A stretch of 64,000 nucleotides of DNA from Hanleya hanleyi. Its lineage: Eukaryota > Mollusca > Polyplacophora > Lepidopleurida > Hanleyidae. The position numbers and the translations under genes were made by a program. The notes beneath the pieces were generated by a model, which did no database searches, had not been told where the DNA came from, and saw only the letters and a list, made by a program, of their open reading frames with translations. Positions 1 through 13,199 of the stretch are shown here, one piece after another (the first letter of the stretch is position 1; every line of letters begins with the position of its first letter). The stretch is from positions 1-64,000 of the forward strand of contig JAVTVY010016051.1 of assembly GCA_036873755.1 (NCBI GenBank). Direction: 5' to 3'.

Positions 1-2039
1 AGTACATGTGTTCGTCCAGTACATGTGTGTATGACGGGTAGAAATAATAATTATTTTTAACTTTCCATTCGGGCAAGTTATATTTTAAAACTTGCTTGCC
101 CTTGGCAGTTTCAACTTCTAACTTTCAACTTCTAACTTTCAGTTTCAACTTTTAACTTCATATACTAGTGTGTGTTGGCTGATGGGTAGCTAGGTTGCCC
201 ATGGAGAGGTGAAGGGTCAATAAAAACTTCCCCATCCTGATTTCAGGTTGTCGCGGGCACTGCAAGCAGGCGATCTGGTATTATTTCACCACCTGTATGT
301 GTGCCAATAATTACAGAATAGTTGAACATTTGAATTGAATTATTAGAAACTACATAAATTACACATTTACCACATTCTAACTTTATTTTTGCTACAAACA
401 AAATCTGTTGACTGAATAACTGTTTATGGCAACATTTATTTTATAAATATGAACAGCACTGCATATTCCATGTACTTATGTCAAGATTGTTCAAATAGGA
501 AGTATTTTTCATCGGTAAATATCTTTCTGGATTTATAGTGTTGACGGTCAGCATGGACCCTAATAACCACAGTGTTAATGTGATCCAGATCTTTCAACCC
601 AGATTCAGTCTATGAAGAATCTGTTATGGTACATTTATGTTAGTGGCAAACTTGGGTATTTAATTATGGTAAAGATTTGGTATCTTTCCCTGTGATACTC
701 CCACTCTGAGTAAAGTTTGTTTGTTTAAAGTCCTAAAACTCAGAGTCAATTGCCAACACCGGCCATCACAGCCTCCAAGTTGAACTTGGTCAGCCTATGG
801 AGCTTATCATGTTCTTGTATAAAGCCAGTGTCACCATACAGGCCAAACTGTACTGCCATCCTACATGTAAGTGGCTAAAGGACTGAGTCAATGGCCAGCC
901 CAGGCCCCTCATAAAATCTCTGGGGAAGCTATATAGCCGGTCCTCAGACTTGAAAAATAGATAGCAAACTTCACAAACTTTAAAACTGGAGAATAGTGAG
1001 TGAGTGAATAGGATTAACCTCACTTTCAACATTATTTTAGTCATATCGTGACGATGTAGAATAGGAATGTATGGGGAGGAATCTGCAACATTACGGCACA
1101 CAACATTTTTGCACAAAGTGAAGAGAATGACATTTTGGCATGCGACATTTCGGTAAGATTTTAGTCCACATCTGCTGTTAACCTACATGTTAACAGACAT
1201 GTTATAGGTACATGTACATATTAAAGGTACTTAAGTGAAAGTGAAAATACAAAAATAGAAAGATTATCATACAAATATTGACATAGGTGATTAATTTCTG
1301 ACCATACACTTAACAATAAATTTTGAACAATTTCCCCAATTTATCTTTATGTACCAATTAACAAAGATAAATTTAGGAAATTCAAAATTCATTGGCAACT
1401 GTGTGGTTGAAAATGAATTGCCTATTTGATTGGTAAACTTTCTATTTCTCTACTTGCAGGAGCTTAAATATTCCATATTTTGTATAATTCACACTGATCA
1501 AAAGTGACACAGCCAGGTATTGGCAAGGTTTTCACTTTATTATCCCATTTTATGCTGACGCTCTCAGTATTTATCGTTTACAAACATACAGGAGTTGCAC
1601 TGCAGATACAATGACATTTTATGTTTTTCACAACATTTTACCAAAATACACTGTAAGAGCAACAATACTCGATTCTCTAAGCCCTTAATCATTCCACAAT
1701 AATGTCACAAGTTCTTACATGCTTGTGGCGCTGTGCACTACAACATTAATAACAGTGACATTTTTTTAAATTGAAGTTGTAAAACAAGAATCCTATAACT
1801 TAGAAGATTATTTTGAATATGATGTGAACTTGCAAAAGTATCACCGTTACAATTAAGGTGTACTGCAAACCTCTCCAATGTTCTGTTAAAATGTCAGAAT
1901 TCAAGGCCTTTGTGGTAATAGTTTTGTGAATTATTTTCATCTTCCGAGTATACGATAATTTGAAACTTATACCAACAGAAAACGAGAGCCACAACTTTCA
2001 AAAACATCATCGATTGCCTCCCATTGTTTGGAACAGATA
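1..2039. other. no gene recognised; AT-rich
   Basis: AT-rich sequence with stops in all frames. Apart from a SINE end near 985-1060 and short acattttggca-type phrases near 1125-1165, no structure is supported. It could be intron of TYW1 if that gene starts outside the window. Confidence 0.5.
985..1060 (-). mobile_element. truncated SINE end (GTGAGTGAGTGA type)
   Basis: GTGAGTGAGTGAATAGGAT followed by a segment ending near tcatatcgtgacgatg closely matches 29400-29455, the end of a 5S-derived SINE. Only this end remains here. Confidence 0.6.
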
Positions 2040-2310
2040 ATGACGTTATAGTGGTCCGTCATTCATAACTCAGCTGTCGTCCATTAAAGAATATCCGCAT
2101 CCATAATCCAAAGACCTATAAGTATTCCATATTCCACATACATTTAACAGTATTAGCACCAAATTCAAAAAAACATAGCATACATAAAGAAAGACTAGTT
2201 TCCTGCAAGAGAGAAGCTGTCAACAGTTTTCAATGATGCCAGCAAGACATCATGATGTTCCAAAAATATCAAACCCATATCACTTATCAGTATTCTTAAT
2301 CCATAATCAT
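2040..2310 (-). repeat. ~255-bp dispersed repeat, copy 1
   Basis: The reverse strand runs from ATTATGGATTAAGAATACTG through GGAACATCATGATGTCTTGC to AATGGACGACAGCTGAGTTA, closely matching copies at 9225 and 51203. No terminal inverted repeats or ORF are seen; family unknown. Confidence 0.75.
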
Positions 2311-3364
2311 TGTAAAGTCGTCATCTAAAGGGTGATCTGGGACTTCAGCCAACATGCAAAATGTACATTGACATTGTTTTAACATATTTCAGGATTTGTC
2401 CTGGAGAAATTTAGATTATCTACATGGTATCACTTCCCAAGGAATAGTGTGACAGTGTATTGGCCTGGTTCTGCTTAGCTACACTCTGTGTTAGTAAAGC
2501 TGAGCCTGTAGACACAGACAAGATTCTTCTTATCTGGACAATTTATTACCCAGCTGACCCTAATATGGGAGACTCTTGAATGGAGTGGTGAAATTTGGCT
2601 TGGAGAACTAAACACAGCTACCCCTGGCTGATATCTGTGCATGCTGGCTGCACACAAGTGCTGGCTTCATTTCTGATAAACTCCTATCTAACTTCAGCTG
2701 TTATATTTATGGGACAACCACATGTTGAACTGAGTGTGATCCTGGTTGGAATCCATACAACATTTTGGCACACCCCATTTTGGTACATGTAAGGGACCTT
2801 TCGACACCTGACATTTCAGCACCTGATATTTTGGCATAATATAAAAGGTGCAACATTTTGGCATGCAACAATTTTTATATTCATTACATTTTTTTAGATT
2901 TTAATAGTCTTTTTCTTAGGGACAAAGTCAAGGCTACAAACATTTTCATGTGACATTTTGGCAAGCTTTTAAAAAATATGTTCATTCTATGTTCTCATTG
3001 TCTTTTTTTCTTAGGCATAAATTGAAGTGTGTGACATATCTGCAACTGTTTTTCACATCTGCGATTAATTTAAAAAAGGTGAAAATCATAAGTATTGAAT
3101 TACACACTGTAGGAGAGACCGGGCTGATTGGAGCGTTATTTTTTTTTTTATAAAAATAAAAGACAAGGTGGAAAGTTTTAAGTGAACTTATAATTGTTAT
3201 ATGTGAATATGATATAGTACATGTACATCGATAGGGCTATCTACCACCCACCAGTATTAAGTCCAAAGTATTAAGTAAACAGAATGGTTCTCTGTGCCAG
3301 ATTATATATTGTAATCATGATGAACAGCTAAAGCCAACAATGTTTTGTTTCAAAAACATAAATA
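2311..3364. other. no gene; short phrase repeats
   Basis: Contains scattered variants of acattttggca and cacctgacatttcagcac between 2760 and 2990. Nothing else can be supported. Confidence 0.4.
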
Positions 3365-3439
3365 TGCTAATTGTCCCCCGATGCCCGAAGGGCTGAAGGG
3401 GGACTATAGTATTGGGGTCCGTCCATCTGGATTCGTTTC

Positions 3440-4110
3440 CGGACAATTATTCTTGAAACTGAAAGGATTCTTTTCAAATTTGTTATGTGGGTACCTCGCC
3501 TCAAGATCTTGTAGCTGGCGCACGTGCCACGTGGGGGCCAAGTTAAATTTCGTTTCTGGCCATTGATTTTGCAAAAACTGTTCAAATGGATTCTTTTCAA
3601 ATTTCATACACGGGTATCTCTCCCCAAGATCTCGCCTTAGATTGTTTTTCAGGCCGATTCGTCTATAGGTGGCACCACCTGGGAGCCAAGTTAAAATTTT
3701 GCTTCCGAAAATAACTTCTGGAAAATTGAACGGATTATTTTCAAATTTGGTATGTGGGTACCTCTCCTTAAGATCTCACTCGGGATTGTATTTCACGCCG
3801 ATCCGCTTATCGGTACCACTTAAGTGCAAAATTGAAATTTTGTTTCTGTAGTGTAGAATAGCTTTTGAAAACCTGAATGCATTCTTTCCCAATTTGGTAC
3901 ATGTATGTGGGTACCTTGCCACAAGATCGGGCTTGAGATTGTTTCTCTTGCCCATCCACTGATAGGTGACACCACCTGTGGGCCAAGTTAAAATTTAATT
4001 TCCCGGAAAATAACTTCTGAAAACCTGATTGGATTATGGCAAATTAGTCGATAATTGTTAGTACCTTGTTACTGGATCTCACGTGCGATTGCTATCCATG
4101 ATGGTTACTA
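3440..4110. repeat. degenerate tandem array, ~145-bp unit, about 5 copies
   Basis: The phrase TTCAAATTTGGTATGTGGGT followed by ACCTCTCC..AAGATCTC recurs near 3470, 3592, 3735, 3883 and 4040 with growing divergence. Reading frames here are by-products. The preceding cccgaagggctgaaggggga (3382-3405) may be the element's border. Confidence 0.7.
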
Positions 4111-4244
4111 AGCGTTACGGTTCTAAGCCAAACCAATTGCATCAACGTCGGGGGACGTTCACCTCTCAGGTTTTCATTTTAATTTGCATAACCCCTATCT
4201 AAACAAGGGTTATGTGTAACCCGGCAGCTCGCCTTTTGGGTATT

Positions 4245-5640
4245 CAATAACATGCAGCTTCACATAAAGATCGAGCCCTTCAGGTTGCACATCACTGGCA
4301 ATGACAATACATATTGCAATAAAAATTTGACTTCTTCGTCAGTGATGCTGAAGTTGGATTGAAACATGAACTATATTATAAAACTTGAAATAAAGATTAC
4401 CTTTTTTTCCAAAAGTAAGCTTATACATGTCATTATGAATACATGATCATGATAAGGAATGGGATTCGATACCAAAATTGAAGGAAATGGTGTTCTTCAT
4501 TAAAGGCGACACAAAATTCCAAACCACCAGGGGTTAATATTTAATATTGTACTTCTGAAATGAAATAATGTCATTAAACTATTAGTAATTACTATAAAGG
4601 AATATATTGTAGTTGATTTGAAGTGTTTGTGTATATGTAACAGGTCGGTGTAAGAACGCATTGTTGAGGCTTTTGTTGAGGCTTTTGTGCAGCTGAAAAG
4701 GGTCACGTCTAGACGCATTGTTGAGCTCAGACAGGCTATTGCAGGCTCTGTCTTGTGCGTAATTCTTACACTAAGTATAAACCTACAATGTACACTGCAT
4801 CTCCTACCTAATAGGTTAGTATCACATATAAGAGATATATGCAGCTTCGCAAAAAGATCGAGCCCTTAAGGATGGCACATCATTTGAGGTTGCACATCAT
4901 TGGCAATGCACATCATTTAAAATAATAAATTTATTAAGAAATATGATTTCTATTTCTATTGGATTGAAGGAGGAACTATATTATATAACTACCAATAAAG
5001 ATTACATTTTTTCCAAAAGTAAGCCTACACATCCCATTGCATAGATCTGATGAATACATGTTCATGTATACATGTAGTTAGGAACAATAGGTGTGCAATT
5101 TTGAGCACGTTCTTGGTGTAACTTTGTGTGATGATATGTGAACAAACAAAGCTAATAACAGTGCAATAGTAGGACTAAATCTATCATTTCCAACAGGCAA
5201 TGGGACACTTGCACTGTGGTAAACCTTCACATTTGTATGCAAATAAAAGAACGCAATGACAACTGTGTCCAATCATACTGTAATGCTCCATAATAATGTG
5301 CACGGGTAAAGACTGAGCTCACAAACTGATTCAAACTCACTTTTAATTAATATAGTAAGTTAAATGTGTGGACACAGATATGGTTGTACAAAAGCTTCAG
5401 GGTCAATGAGAATTTGATAAAATTTTAGGAAATGGCGTCCTTCATTTAAGGCGACACAAAATTAAAAACTAACAGGGGTTTGGTACTGCGGGATTCCCCC
5501 GCCAGTTATTTTGATATTGTACTTCTGAAATAAAATAATGTCAAAAACTATTAGTACATACTATAAAGGAATATACTGTATGTGATTTGGTATGTATGAC
5601 TGTGTATACAATGTACACTGCATCTCATGCCTAATAAGAA
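4245..5640. repeat. tandem segmental duplication (4245-4815 and 4835-5640)
   Basis: Shared landmarks in the same order: ATGCAGCTTC.CA.AAAGATCGAGCCCTT (4252/4840), TTTTCCAAAAGTAAGC (4405/5008), AAGGCGACACAAAATT (4503/5449), TTGTACTTCTGAAAT.AAATAATGTCA (4548/5516) and AATGTACACTGCATCTC (4788/5605). The second copy carries about 230 bp of extra sequence. Confidence 0.75.
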
Positions 5641-5654
5641 GTCAAAATTATTCT

Positions 5655-5765
5655 AAGTCCAGCCTAAACAAGAAAGATTAACCCAGAAAACTTTCTAAGT
5701 CCAGCCTAAACATAAAAGTCTAACCGGACACCGACACCGACACCAACACCAACACCGCCACTTTC
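5655..5765. repeat. short duplication and (CACCGA/CACCAA)n microsatellite
   Basis: CTAAGTCCAGCCTAAACA occurs twice 43 bp apart, followed by an ACCGACACCAAC-type run at 5725-5760. Confidence 0.7.
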
Positions 5766-6117
5766 CCCCTCTCTCTCCCAATACCTCGCCTACTTCATAT
5801 ACGGCGAGCTAAAAACCTCATTGCTTGACCAATCGATGTCATCTCTGAGAATCTGAGAGAAATATTACTATGCCTTTCAACCAGTGAACCAGTCAGGCTC
5901 TGCCATTTCAGAGTCTCCTCGTGATTCCGGAATGGTTTTGCTAATCTTTCTTGCAAATATAGCCATTTATATATAAATTGCTGTTGTTGTTGGAACACGG
6001 TCCAACCAGTTGCTATAGCAATTGGAATTGGTTGGACCATATTCCAACTTGCCCCAGCTTACGAGTTCCAACCAGCCCCAAAAGCAGCTTCAGTATTGGT
6101 CAAGGTCAAATTTTCAA

Positions 6118-7625
6118 AACAAGAGCTGATCAGTCTAAACAAAAGCACCTGTTTAACAAGCTGAGTAGCTAGCAGATCCTCCGCCAAGTAGCCTGTTTGA
6201 GAGCATGCAGCATATACGCTTCCAATATCTCCTTAAATATAACTTGGAAAGTGGATATGTGTATGTGGAAAGAGCCGTTTATCTGGAATTGTTGAGACAA
6301 TTTGAGGAGGTTTGGGAAGCAGTAATGGGTAGTGTAACACTGGAATGTAAGTCTGTAGTTGTATATGGATTTGTGGATGGTGAGGTTTATAAATCGATGG
6401 GTGGAATAGATCAAGATATCGCGTGCACAACACAGATGGGTACAATATCGGTGAGTAAAATCCAAGATGGCTATGGCAGCCATCTTGGATTACATACTAC
6501 CTCAATGAAAATCAATACCAATGGCTGTCTAACTGATGTGAAGCACCCTCTCGAGTTTGAAGTCGATTGGTCAAATATTTCTCGAGATATCACGTTCACA
6601 AGATCCGAGATGGATGGAATCCAATATGGTCAATGGCAGCCATCTTGGATTACGTACCTCAGTGAAAATCAATACCAATGGCCATCTAATAGATGTGAAG
6701 CACATTCTCAAGTTTGAAGTCGATTGGTCGAACTGTTCTCGAGATATCGCGTTCACAAGATGTGTGATGGATAGAAGCCAATATGGTCAATGGCAGCCAT
6801 CTTGGATTACGTACCTCGGTGAAAACCAATACCAATGGCCATCTAACTGAAGTGAAAAACCTACACAAGTTTGAGTCGATTGGTTAATTTGTTCTTGAGA
6901 TATCGCGTTCACAAGATGTGGAACGGAGTAAATCCAATATGGTCCATGGAAGCATCTTGGATTACGTACCTCAGTAAAAATCAATACCAATGGCCGTCTA
7001 ACTGATGCGAAGCACATTCTCAAGTTTGAAGTCGATTGGTCGAACTGTTCTCGAGATATCGCGTTCACAAGATGTGGGATGGAAAAAAAAAACATATATG
7101 GCCAATGGCAGCCATCTTGGATTACGTACCTCAGTGAAAATCAATACCAATGGCCATCTGACTGATGTGAAGAACCTTCCCAAGCTTGAAGTTGATTGGT
7201 GGAATTGTTCTTGAGATATCGCATTCACAAGATGTGGGACGAACAGAATCCAATATGGTCGATGGTGGCCATCTTGGATTAGGTACCTCAGTGAAAATCA
7301 ATACCAATGGCCGTCTTACTGATGCGAAGCACCTTCTCAAGTTTGAAGTCGATTGGTCGAATTGTTCTTGAGATATCGCGTTCACAAGATGTGGGACGGA
7401 CAGAATCCAATATGGTCGATGGTGGCCATCTTGGATTACGTACGTCAGTGAAAATCAATACCAATGGCCGTCTAACTGATGTGAAGCATCTTCTCAAGTT
7501 TGAAGTCGATCGGTCGAATTGTTCTCAAGATATCGCGTTCACAAGATGTGGGACGGAAGGACGGACGGCTAGCATTTCCAAGTCCTCCCACCACTTCGTG
7601 GCGGAGGACAACAAGGGGTACCGAT
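6118..7625 (+). mobile_element. pearl/Helitron-like element with ~157-bp tandem core
   Basis: About seven copies of a ~157-bp unit; catcttgga recurs at 6481, 6641, 6798, 6953, 7113, 7270 and 7427. Each unit includes ATCAATACCAATGGCC, GAAGTCGATTGGTCGAA and GATATCGCGTTCACAAGATG. The array ends in ggacggaaggacggacgg and then a hairpin at 7582-7609 (GTCCTCC..CCAC-TTC-GTGG..GGAGGAC). Tandem core, GACGG microsatellite and 3' hairpin are the known plan of bivalve pearl elements, regarded as non-autonomous Helitrons. The repeated peptide frames are by-products of a 157-bp period. The left edge is estimated from acaagagctgatc. Confidence 0.7.
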
Positions 7626-9024
7626 AGTATCCTCAGACAACAGTTTCCCCACCAACATTTTTTCCCCGTGACATTATCCCCACAAATGGGCGTTTTCCTC
7701 AGGCGACATTTTTTGTTATTTTTTGTTTTATTTTAAACTAGTGCTGTAATATCTTGTTAACTCTAAAATATTGCATCTTGATAGTGGTATGATAATGGTG
7801 ATTGAATGAAACATAAAGCTACCTACAGGCGTAGTGGAGCCGGGGGCTCGCCAGCAAGGGGGGGGGGGGCAAGGACCACTTTGGCTCCCCAATAATTGTA
7901 ACTGACGTGCCTTGAAATGCCCCCCCCCCCTTGATCACAGCTTCGGAAGCCTGGGTATTGACTTTTCACTTGGGTGGGTGGGTATAGTTGACAAATTATC
8001 ATCAGCGAATTATTTTCAAAGCAACGTGGGGGGAAATTTCATTGAAAAAGGCCAATTGGATTTTTTTTTAGCTCTTATGAGTCGGTTTGATTGCGAGATA
8101 TGTTATCCCTTTCAAAGTTCTCAGAAGCACCAAAGTGCGTTAAAACAAGTCTAAATTTACAAAAAAAATCGAAACCAGCTATCTGAGGCAGGGAGCCACC
8201 CCTCCCTGTCCCACCCCAGTCTGGCCGCCCCAATATTCAAGTCACTCCATGCCTGACCTAATATCTATTTTATTTGGGTGTTTTGTCCTCTGGGTGTTTT
8301 ATCCACTGGGTGTTTTGTCCGTGAGTGTTTGTCTAAGGATCTCGTCCTCATGTGTTTTGCCCCCGGGTGTTTTGTCCCACATCTGCATATTTTGTAGATC
8401 AATTTATCCTGATATCTCGGCTAATAAACCATATATAGTTCTAAGCAGATTTTTAAGTAACCCTACTTGTATCTACATGTATATGTAATTTACTAGTATT
8501 CTGGTTTACATGTGGTTTGATCATGGCACTCTTTTAACAGGTTTATGGCAGTATCTTTAATGCCTCCCATGATTTTATTTTGGCCTGTCCTAAATATATT
8601 ACACTTAGAAAAAAATGTTTTGGAATCAATTTCTAAACTGTGTACAAACTTGCATTCTCTAAGTAGCACAGTGAAATAAATTTATTGAATTTATTGAGTA
8701 TATTTATGAAATATCCTATCAGGATCATGTCAAGCTAATCGTATATACATACGTGCCATAATGATGTGGTCATATTGAATTATGTCAGCTTTGCGTCATG
8801 ACTCGTGTGAATTTTGCTTTATTTGCCTTTTGTTAATCTGCCATGTTTGGCATCTTGTTGGTGTTCTTAAATTGAATGCCTATATACTACCCGTACTGAC
8901 TGTGCTGATGTGTCAATAAAAAAATAAAAGGTATGTAAGTACACTCAGTGGACTGTAACCAAGCTTTTCAATTAATGGAGAGAGAACCTCAGTCATATTT
9001 TATAAATCAAATTCTTGGGATTTA
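7626..9024. other. no gene; homopolymer tracts and gggtgttttgtcc repeats
   Basis: Has G12-13 at 7858-7871, C11 at 7920-7930, and six to seven variants of TGGGTGTTTTGTCC between 8275 and 8385. No coding exon is supported. Confidence 0.5.
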
Positions 9025-9025
9025 T

Positions 9026-9122
9026 ATTATGAATTTCCTGACCAGGAAATCTGGGTCTGTTTCCTAAACAGGGAACTCGCAGCCTGTTTCCTAATCAGGG
9101 AACTAGGAGACTGTTTCCAAAG
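9026..9122. repeat. CCTGTTTCCTAATCAGGGAACT short repeats
   Basis: Three to four variants of GTTTCCTRAWCAGGGAACT; each is itself near-palindromic. A related set of inverted phrases is at 12808-12975. Confidence 0.55.
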
Positions 9123-9224
9123 ATAAATTCACCATGAAAGACACACATGGAGCCTAGCTACTATAGTAGGCTCCATGGACACACTAATCCAGTTCAGCCG
9201 GCCTCATGCTGACCTAATCTCAGT

Positions 9225-9486
9225 CTTAAGAATACTGATCAGCGATACGGATTTGATATTTTTGGAACATCATGAGGTCTTGTCGGCATCATTGAAAACT
9301 GTTGACCGCTTCTCTTTTGCAGGAAACAAGCTTATGTTTATGTACATGTATGTATACTATGACTGTCTTTTTGAATTTGGTGCTAATACTGTTATATTGA
9401 ATATGGAATAGGTCTTTGCATTATGGACGCGGATATTCTCTAATGGACGATGGCTGAATTATGAATGATGGACCAGACGCTTGTAA
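9225..9486 (+). repeat. ~255-bp dispersed repeat, copy 2
   Basis: Matches copy 3 at 51203 across its whole length from TTAAGAATACTGATCAGCG to CAGACGCTTGTAAT, with small indels (an extra ACATGTATGT). Confidence 0.8.
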
Positions 9487-9504
9487 TTTACCATTACTCA
9501 ATTT

Positions 9505-9752
9505 GTCTTTACCGTTGTAAATGCCATAACGGTAAAGACAGGAATGTAACGGTAAAGACCAAAAATATCTTGGTCAACTGTCACAGTTACTGAGAAAAGT
9601 GAAGTGACATTCTGCTTATAAATTTTCTTGGAACTTAAAAAACATCAAAAGAATGTTTAGAAAAAGGCAGATTGACTTTCATTAAGAAACCAAAACCAAC
9701 TGGTTAGTTAAAAGGAAATGGTCTTGAATTCAATGTCTTTACCGTTACCAAT
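9505..9752. repeat. GTCTTTACCGTTAC inverted repeats, possible MITE remnant
   Basis: GTCTTTACCGTT (9505) faces AACGGTAAAGAC (9529, 9549), and GTCTTTACCGTTACC recurs at 9738. The spacing suggests a short terminal-inverted-repeat remnant of ~200 bp; no target duplication was identified. Confidence 0.4.
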
Positions 9753-10489
9753 ATGCCTTTTCCGATACCACCTGAAAATAACATATATGGGCTAGAATGG
9801 GTTGGCTGATATGAAAACAGTCTTTGTGGCCTACATGGTCTTGACTAATTCCATTTTGGTAGCCAAGCTGCTCAAATTTAATTTCAGATTTGTCTTTAAT
9901 GTACATTTTCATGAAAATGGCCCTTTTGCATTGACATGGAATCCATGCAGCATATCATCCAATTACATGTAGCTAGATAATTACTATGCAGGGAGTGCAA
10001 CGATTCTTATAAACATCATAATCATGACATGGTGGACACTTGTGTAGGCCAAGTTTATAGGATCAATCTGTGAAGTCTTTCTCGAAAAACCACCCATTAC
10101 ATTTGCTTTGACATGGAATCAGCTAATTAAGGTAATTAAGCTTGTTAACATATATTTTATATATTTTCAAAAATGAATGACTTATTTTACATGTACCGGT
10201 ACTGTATGGTGCATTGGCAATGTAGAATGATGATACATTAGCCAACTCTTAAAATGCTGGACAATTCCATGTACATGTACCAGTAACTGGACACAGACAT
10301 CTGGAAGACATCAGGCACAGCTTTATCACACAAAAGTGTGCTGTTACTGACCTCCAGGTTAAATTGTGATCATTTGTGTCAACTCATGTGAAGTTATTGC
10401 ACTCCATTATCAGGGGCTGTTTTCTGACTAAAGAGCACTTATATGAAAGACTAATAGAGGATTCTGGATTTGTTACATGTATATGGCAC

Positions 10490-12045
10490 ACTCCACAACT
10501 TGACTGGTGACAGATACATGTACATATAGTGCCTTTTAGTTTTAGGATAAAGTAGATAAGGCACCATATACTCACTTTAATTTCACATTTACACTAGTCA
10601 AACACTTGAGGGACATAAATTTAATAGCACACTGGGTGATAATGACCAGTGATAAGACTAGCTGGTCAAACTTGAGAGGCTACATCTATTTCAACATCCA
10701 TGACTGGAAGATCTAGAACTGATGGAAAGCATTCATTCCGCAGTAAACACTAGTGGCGGCGGAAGCTGTCCGAAAGTGTTGGGGGGAGGGGGGAGCTTGA
10801 CTATCCATACTGGATGGTTGTCGATCTTTACGTTTACAAAATAATTAATAAAATAATAGGCGTCTGAAAAAGTTGGGGCCCCTACCATATTAATCTGTTT
10901 AAAATTAAACAATTTTATTAATATTCCACAAATGGATATCATAACTTGATGTTTAGAATTTAAGGGTGGAATTGGGACAATCAATTCAAATTTGAATATT
11001 GTATTTAATTCTAAACCTCTTCAGAACTGAACCCGAGATAAAAATTAGAGTTTGAACCTGGGTTTTAAAACTGGAATTGAAATTGAATTTCGGAGGATAT
11101 TTTGACATTTGTTATTCAAAATTGGAATTATAAAATGCGAATTGTAACTCGGAATATTGAGATGCACATTAACTTGGACGTGCATATGGAAGTGGGTGCA
11201 TTCCAAATAGTACACCGGTACCATGATTCGAGCTACTTGAATATGAGGTTATGGGGTAGGGTACCATGGTGTAACTAAGTATAGAACTACGGGATCAGGG
11301 AGTAAGGAGAATGCCCCAGAATAGATTCATTTGTAGTCTGGTCACGTGGTGTAATAATATTATTGGATGATGCTTCACTGGGCTTTATAGTGGAACAGAA
11401 GGCAGGGCTAAGAGGTGCATTCTGTTACGTGCACTAACATGTATAAGCATATTCGATGAAAAACAGGGATTCAATGTAAAATTGATTCAAATTGGAACTT
11501 AGTCATGGGAATTAGTTCATACATACACTAACGAAGCCCATTCTATACAAGAGTGTGTGAATTTGCAAACATAGGATCCTGAGTAAATGTTCATGCTTAT
11601 GATGTAGTATCCTGAACAGACCATGTCTTTGAGCAGCAGCAACTTCAGTGAAAAATATGGAGCCATCCACATACAATACATGTATCATTGGAAGTGACGG
11701 CGAACTTGGCTTTTCAATCAAGGGAGATCATTTTCTGCATTATTTGAAATAAATGTGCTCAGACAATCATTTCTAAAAACAGTTTGATCCTACCAATGTA
11801 AACGAATGCCAATTTCTTCAGCCTGATGTCCAAAACAATTTCAACACACCTTCTCCTAAAGCTTTGTGGGCTCTTGAACTTGAACACACTCCACAACTTC
11901 ATTGATGACATAGAATCAAGTAGATAAGGCTCCATATAACCACTTTAATATCATGCTTACACTAATTGAAACACAAGGGGGACATAAATTTAATAGCACC
12001 CTGATAATGGCCAGCAGACTGGTAAAACTCCAGAGACTCTATTGC
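10490..12045. repeat. paired blocks 10490-10685 and 11885-12045
   Basis: Both contain AAGTAGATAAGGC.CCATATA, CACTTTAAT.TCA, TTACACTA and GGGACATAAATTTAATAGCA in the same order. A local direct duplication separated by about 1.4 kb. Confidence 0.7.
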
Positions 12046-12807
12046 TATATGGCATAACCCAGCATGCCCAGGGATCTACACATACAAGTTCTGATTTTTT
12101 TTCAAATTCTGTATGCAAGTCGCACTTTCAGCATTAAACATACATGTATGTATATGTATACTTTGTCAAAAATAAGACCTATTTCTATAAATATGGAGTG
12201 AATATTTTATAAACTTTGACAAATTCTTCATACAACTCTTGAATTGAATATTAGTGGCACTGCCATTTTCCACAATTTGAAGTTTAGATTACTGAAGGGT
12301 ACATGAACCTTGACGCGTGATCCCACAGTGAAATTGTGGTTACGTATACATGTACTTTCTTTCACCTTTGACAACAGCATTGGGAATATTTGAAACTATC
12401 GATACTTGGATGTGATTTAAGGCCGGGCTGATTATTTTAAAGATATTTGATGGAAAGCTTAAGAAAAAATGTTCATGCTGATGTTTACTTTGGTCATAAA
12501 ATTCATTTTGAGCAACCTCAACAATTAGAAAATCACCAGAACTGTCAATAACTAGATCCAGATCACATCATTCCATGACATATTTATAACCTCCCCTCCC
12601 CCCCCCCCTCAAAACTGTTCATGAAAAGTACAAAAGTTATACTGGGACTTAATTGGTCAAGATTTATTAACTTGATAAAATTACATATAAATAGTACGCA
12701 GTCACTGATAATGGAAGCTCATGCAATACCGGTACTATTTCTTGCTTCAATAAATTCTCAACAGTGAACAAATATCTTCACTTAAAGACATGTATATAAT
12801 AGGGAGC

Positions 12808-12975
12808 AGAGTGATTGTCTCCTGAACTGGAAACACTGCAACTGTTCCCTGATCAGGAGACAAATTTGAAACATTCATTTGTTTCCAGATTTGGAGACAC
12901 TCCAGAAGAAATTCAAATGTCTCCAGATATGGAAGCATGTCCCCTAAAATGAACCATTGTCTCCTTTTCTGGAGT
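12808..12975. repeat. TCTCC/GGAGACA phrase cluster
   Basis: Six or so variants of CTGATCAGGAGACA, GTTTCCAGATTTGGAGACA and TGTCTCCAGATATGGA follow one another, alternating orientation. Similar in style to 9026-9122. Confidence 0.5.
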
Positions 12976-13199
12976 TGTACCGGACTGAAATAGAACAGAA
13001 CGAAAAGTTCACGGGATTCCCCACGAGACGTTGCCAAGGTCACCGGCGAAAGTAGTTCCGGTAAGCGAGTGGGGCGATACAACATACCGACTGTGGTGAT
13101 ACAGAAATGGAAAACGCGAGTGTGTATGACTATCCTAGCACGCATAGGTATATGATAATCCTATGTATGTTCAGATGTCATTTTCATAGAGTGCTCGGG

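Larger units (their letters stand above)
9487..13199. other. no gene recognised; duplications and inverted phrases
   Basis: Holds GTCTTTACCGTT / AACGGTAAAGAC inverted phrases (9505-9752), a pair of related ~150-bp blocks (10490-10685 and 11885-12045), and GGAGACA/TCTCC phrases (12808-12975). Open frames here lack splice context or family resemblance. Confidence 0.45.

Noticed and set aside
246..279. Possible short exon tttcag-GTTGTCGCGGGCACTGCAAG (CRGHCK) as the Cys-rich end of the TYW1 flavodoxin half
   Set aside because: Only about ten residues, 15 kb from the next exon, and an alternative frame is equally open. Too weak to call.
6205..7736. Many overlapping 60-170-codon frames with repeated text such as TSVKINTNGHLTDVKH
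   Set aside because: They are translations of a 157-bp tandem core on both strands. The period is not a multiple of three in every unit and no start or splice context exists.
12747..13145. 132-codon minus-strand frame
   Set aside because: Overlaps short inverted phrase repeats; no ATG context, domains or splice sites.
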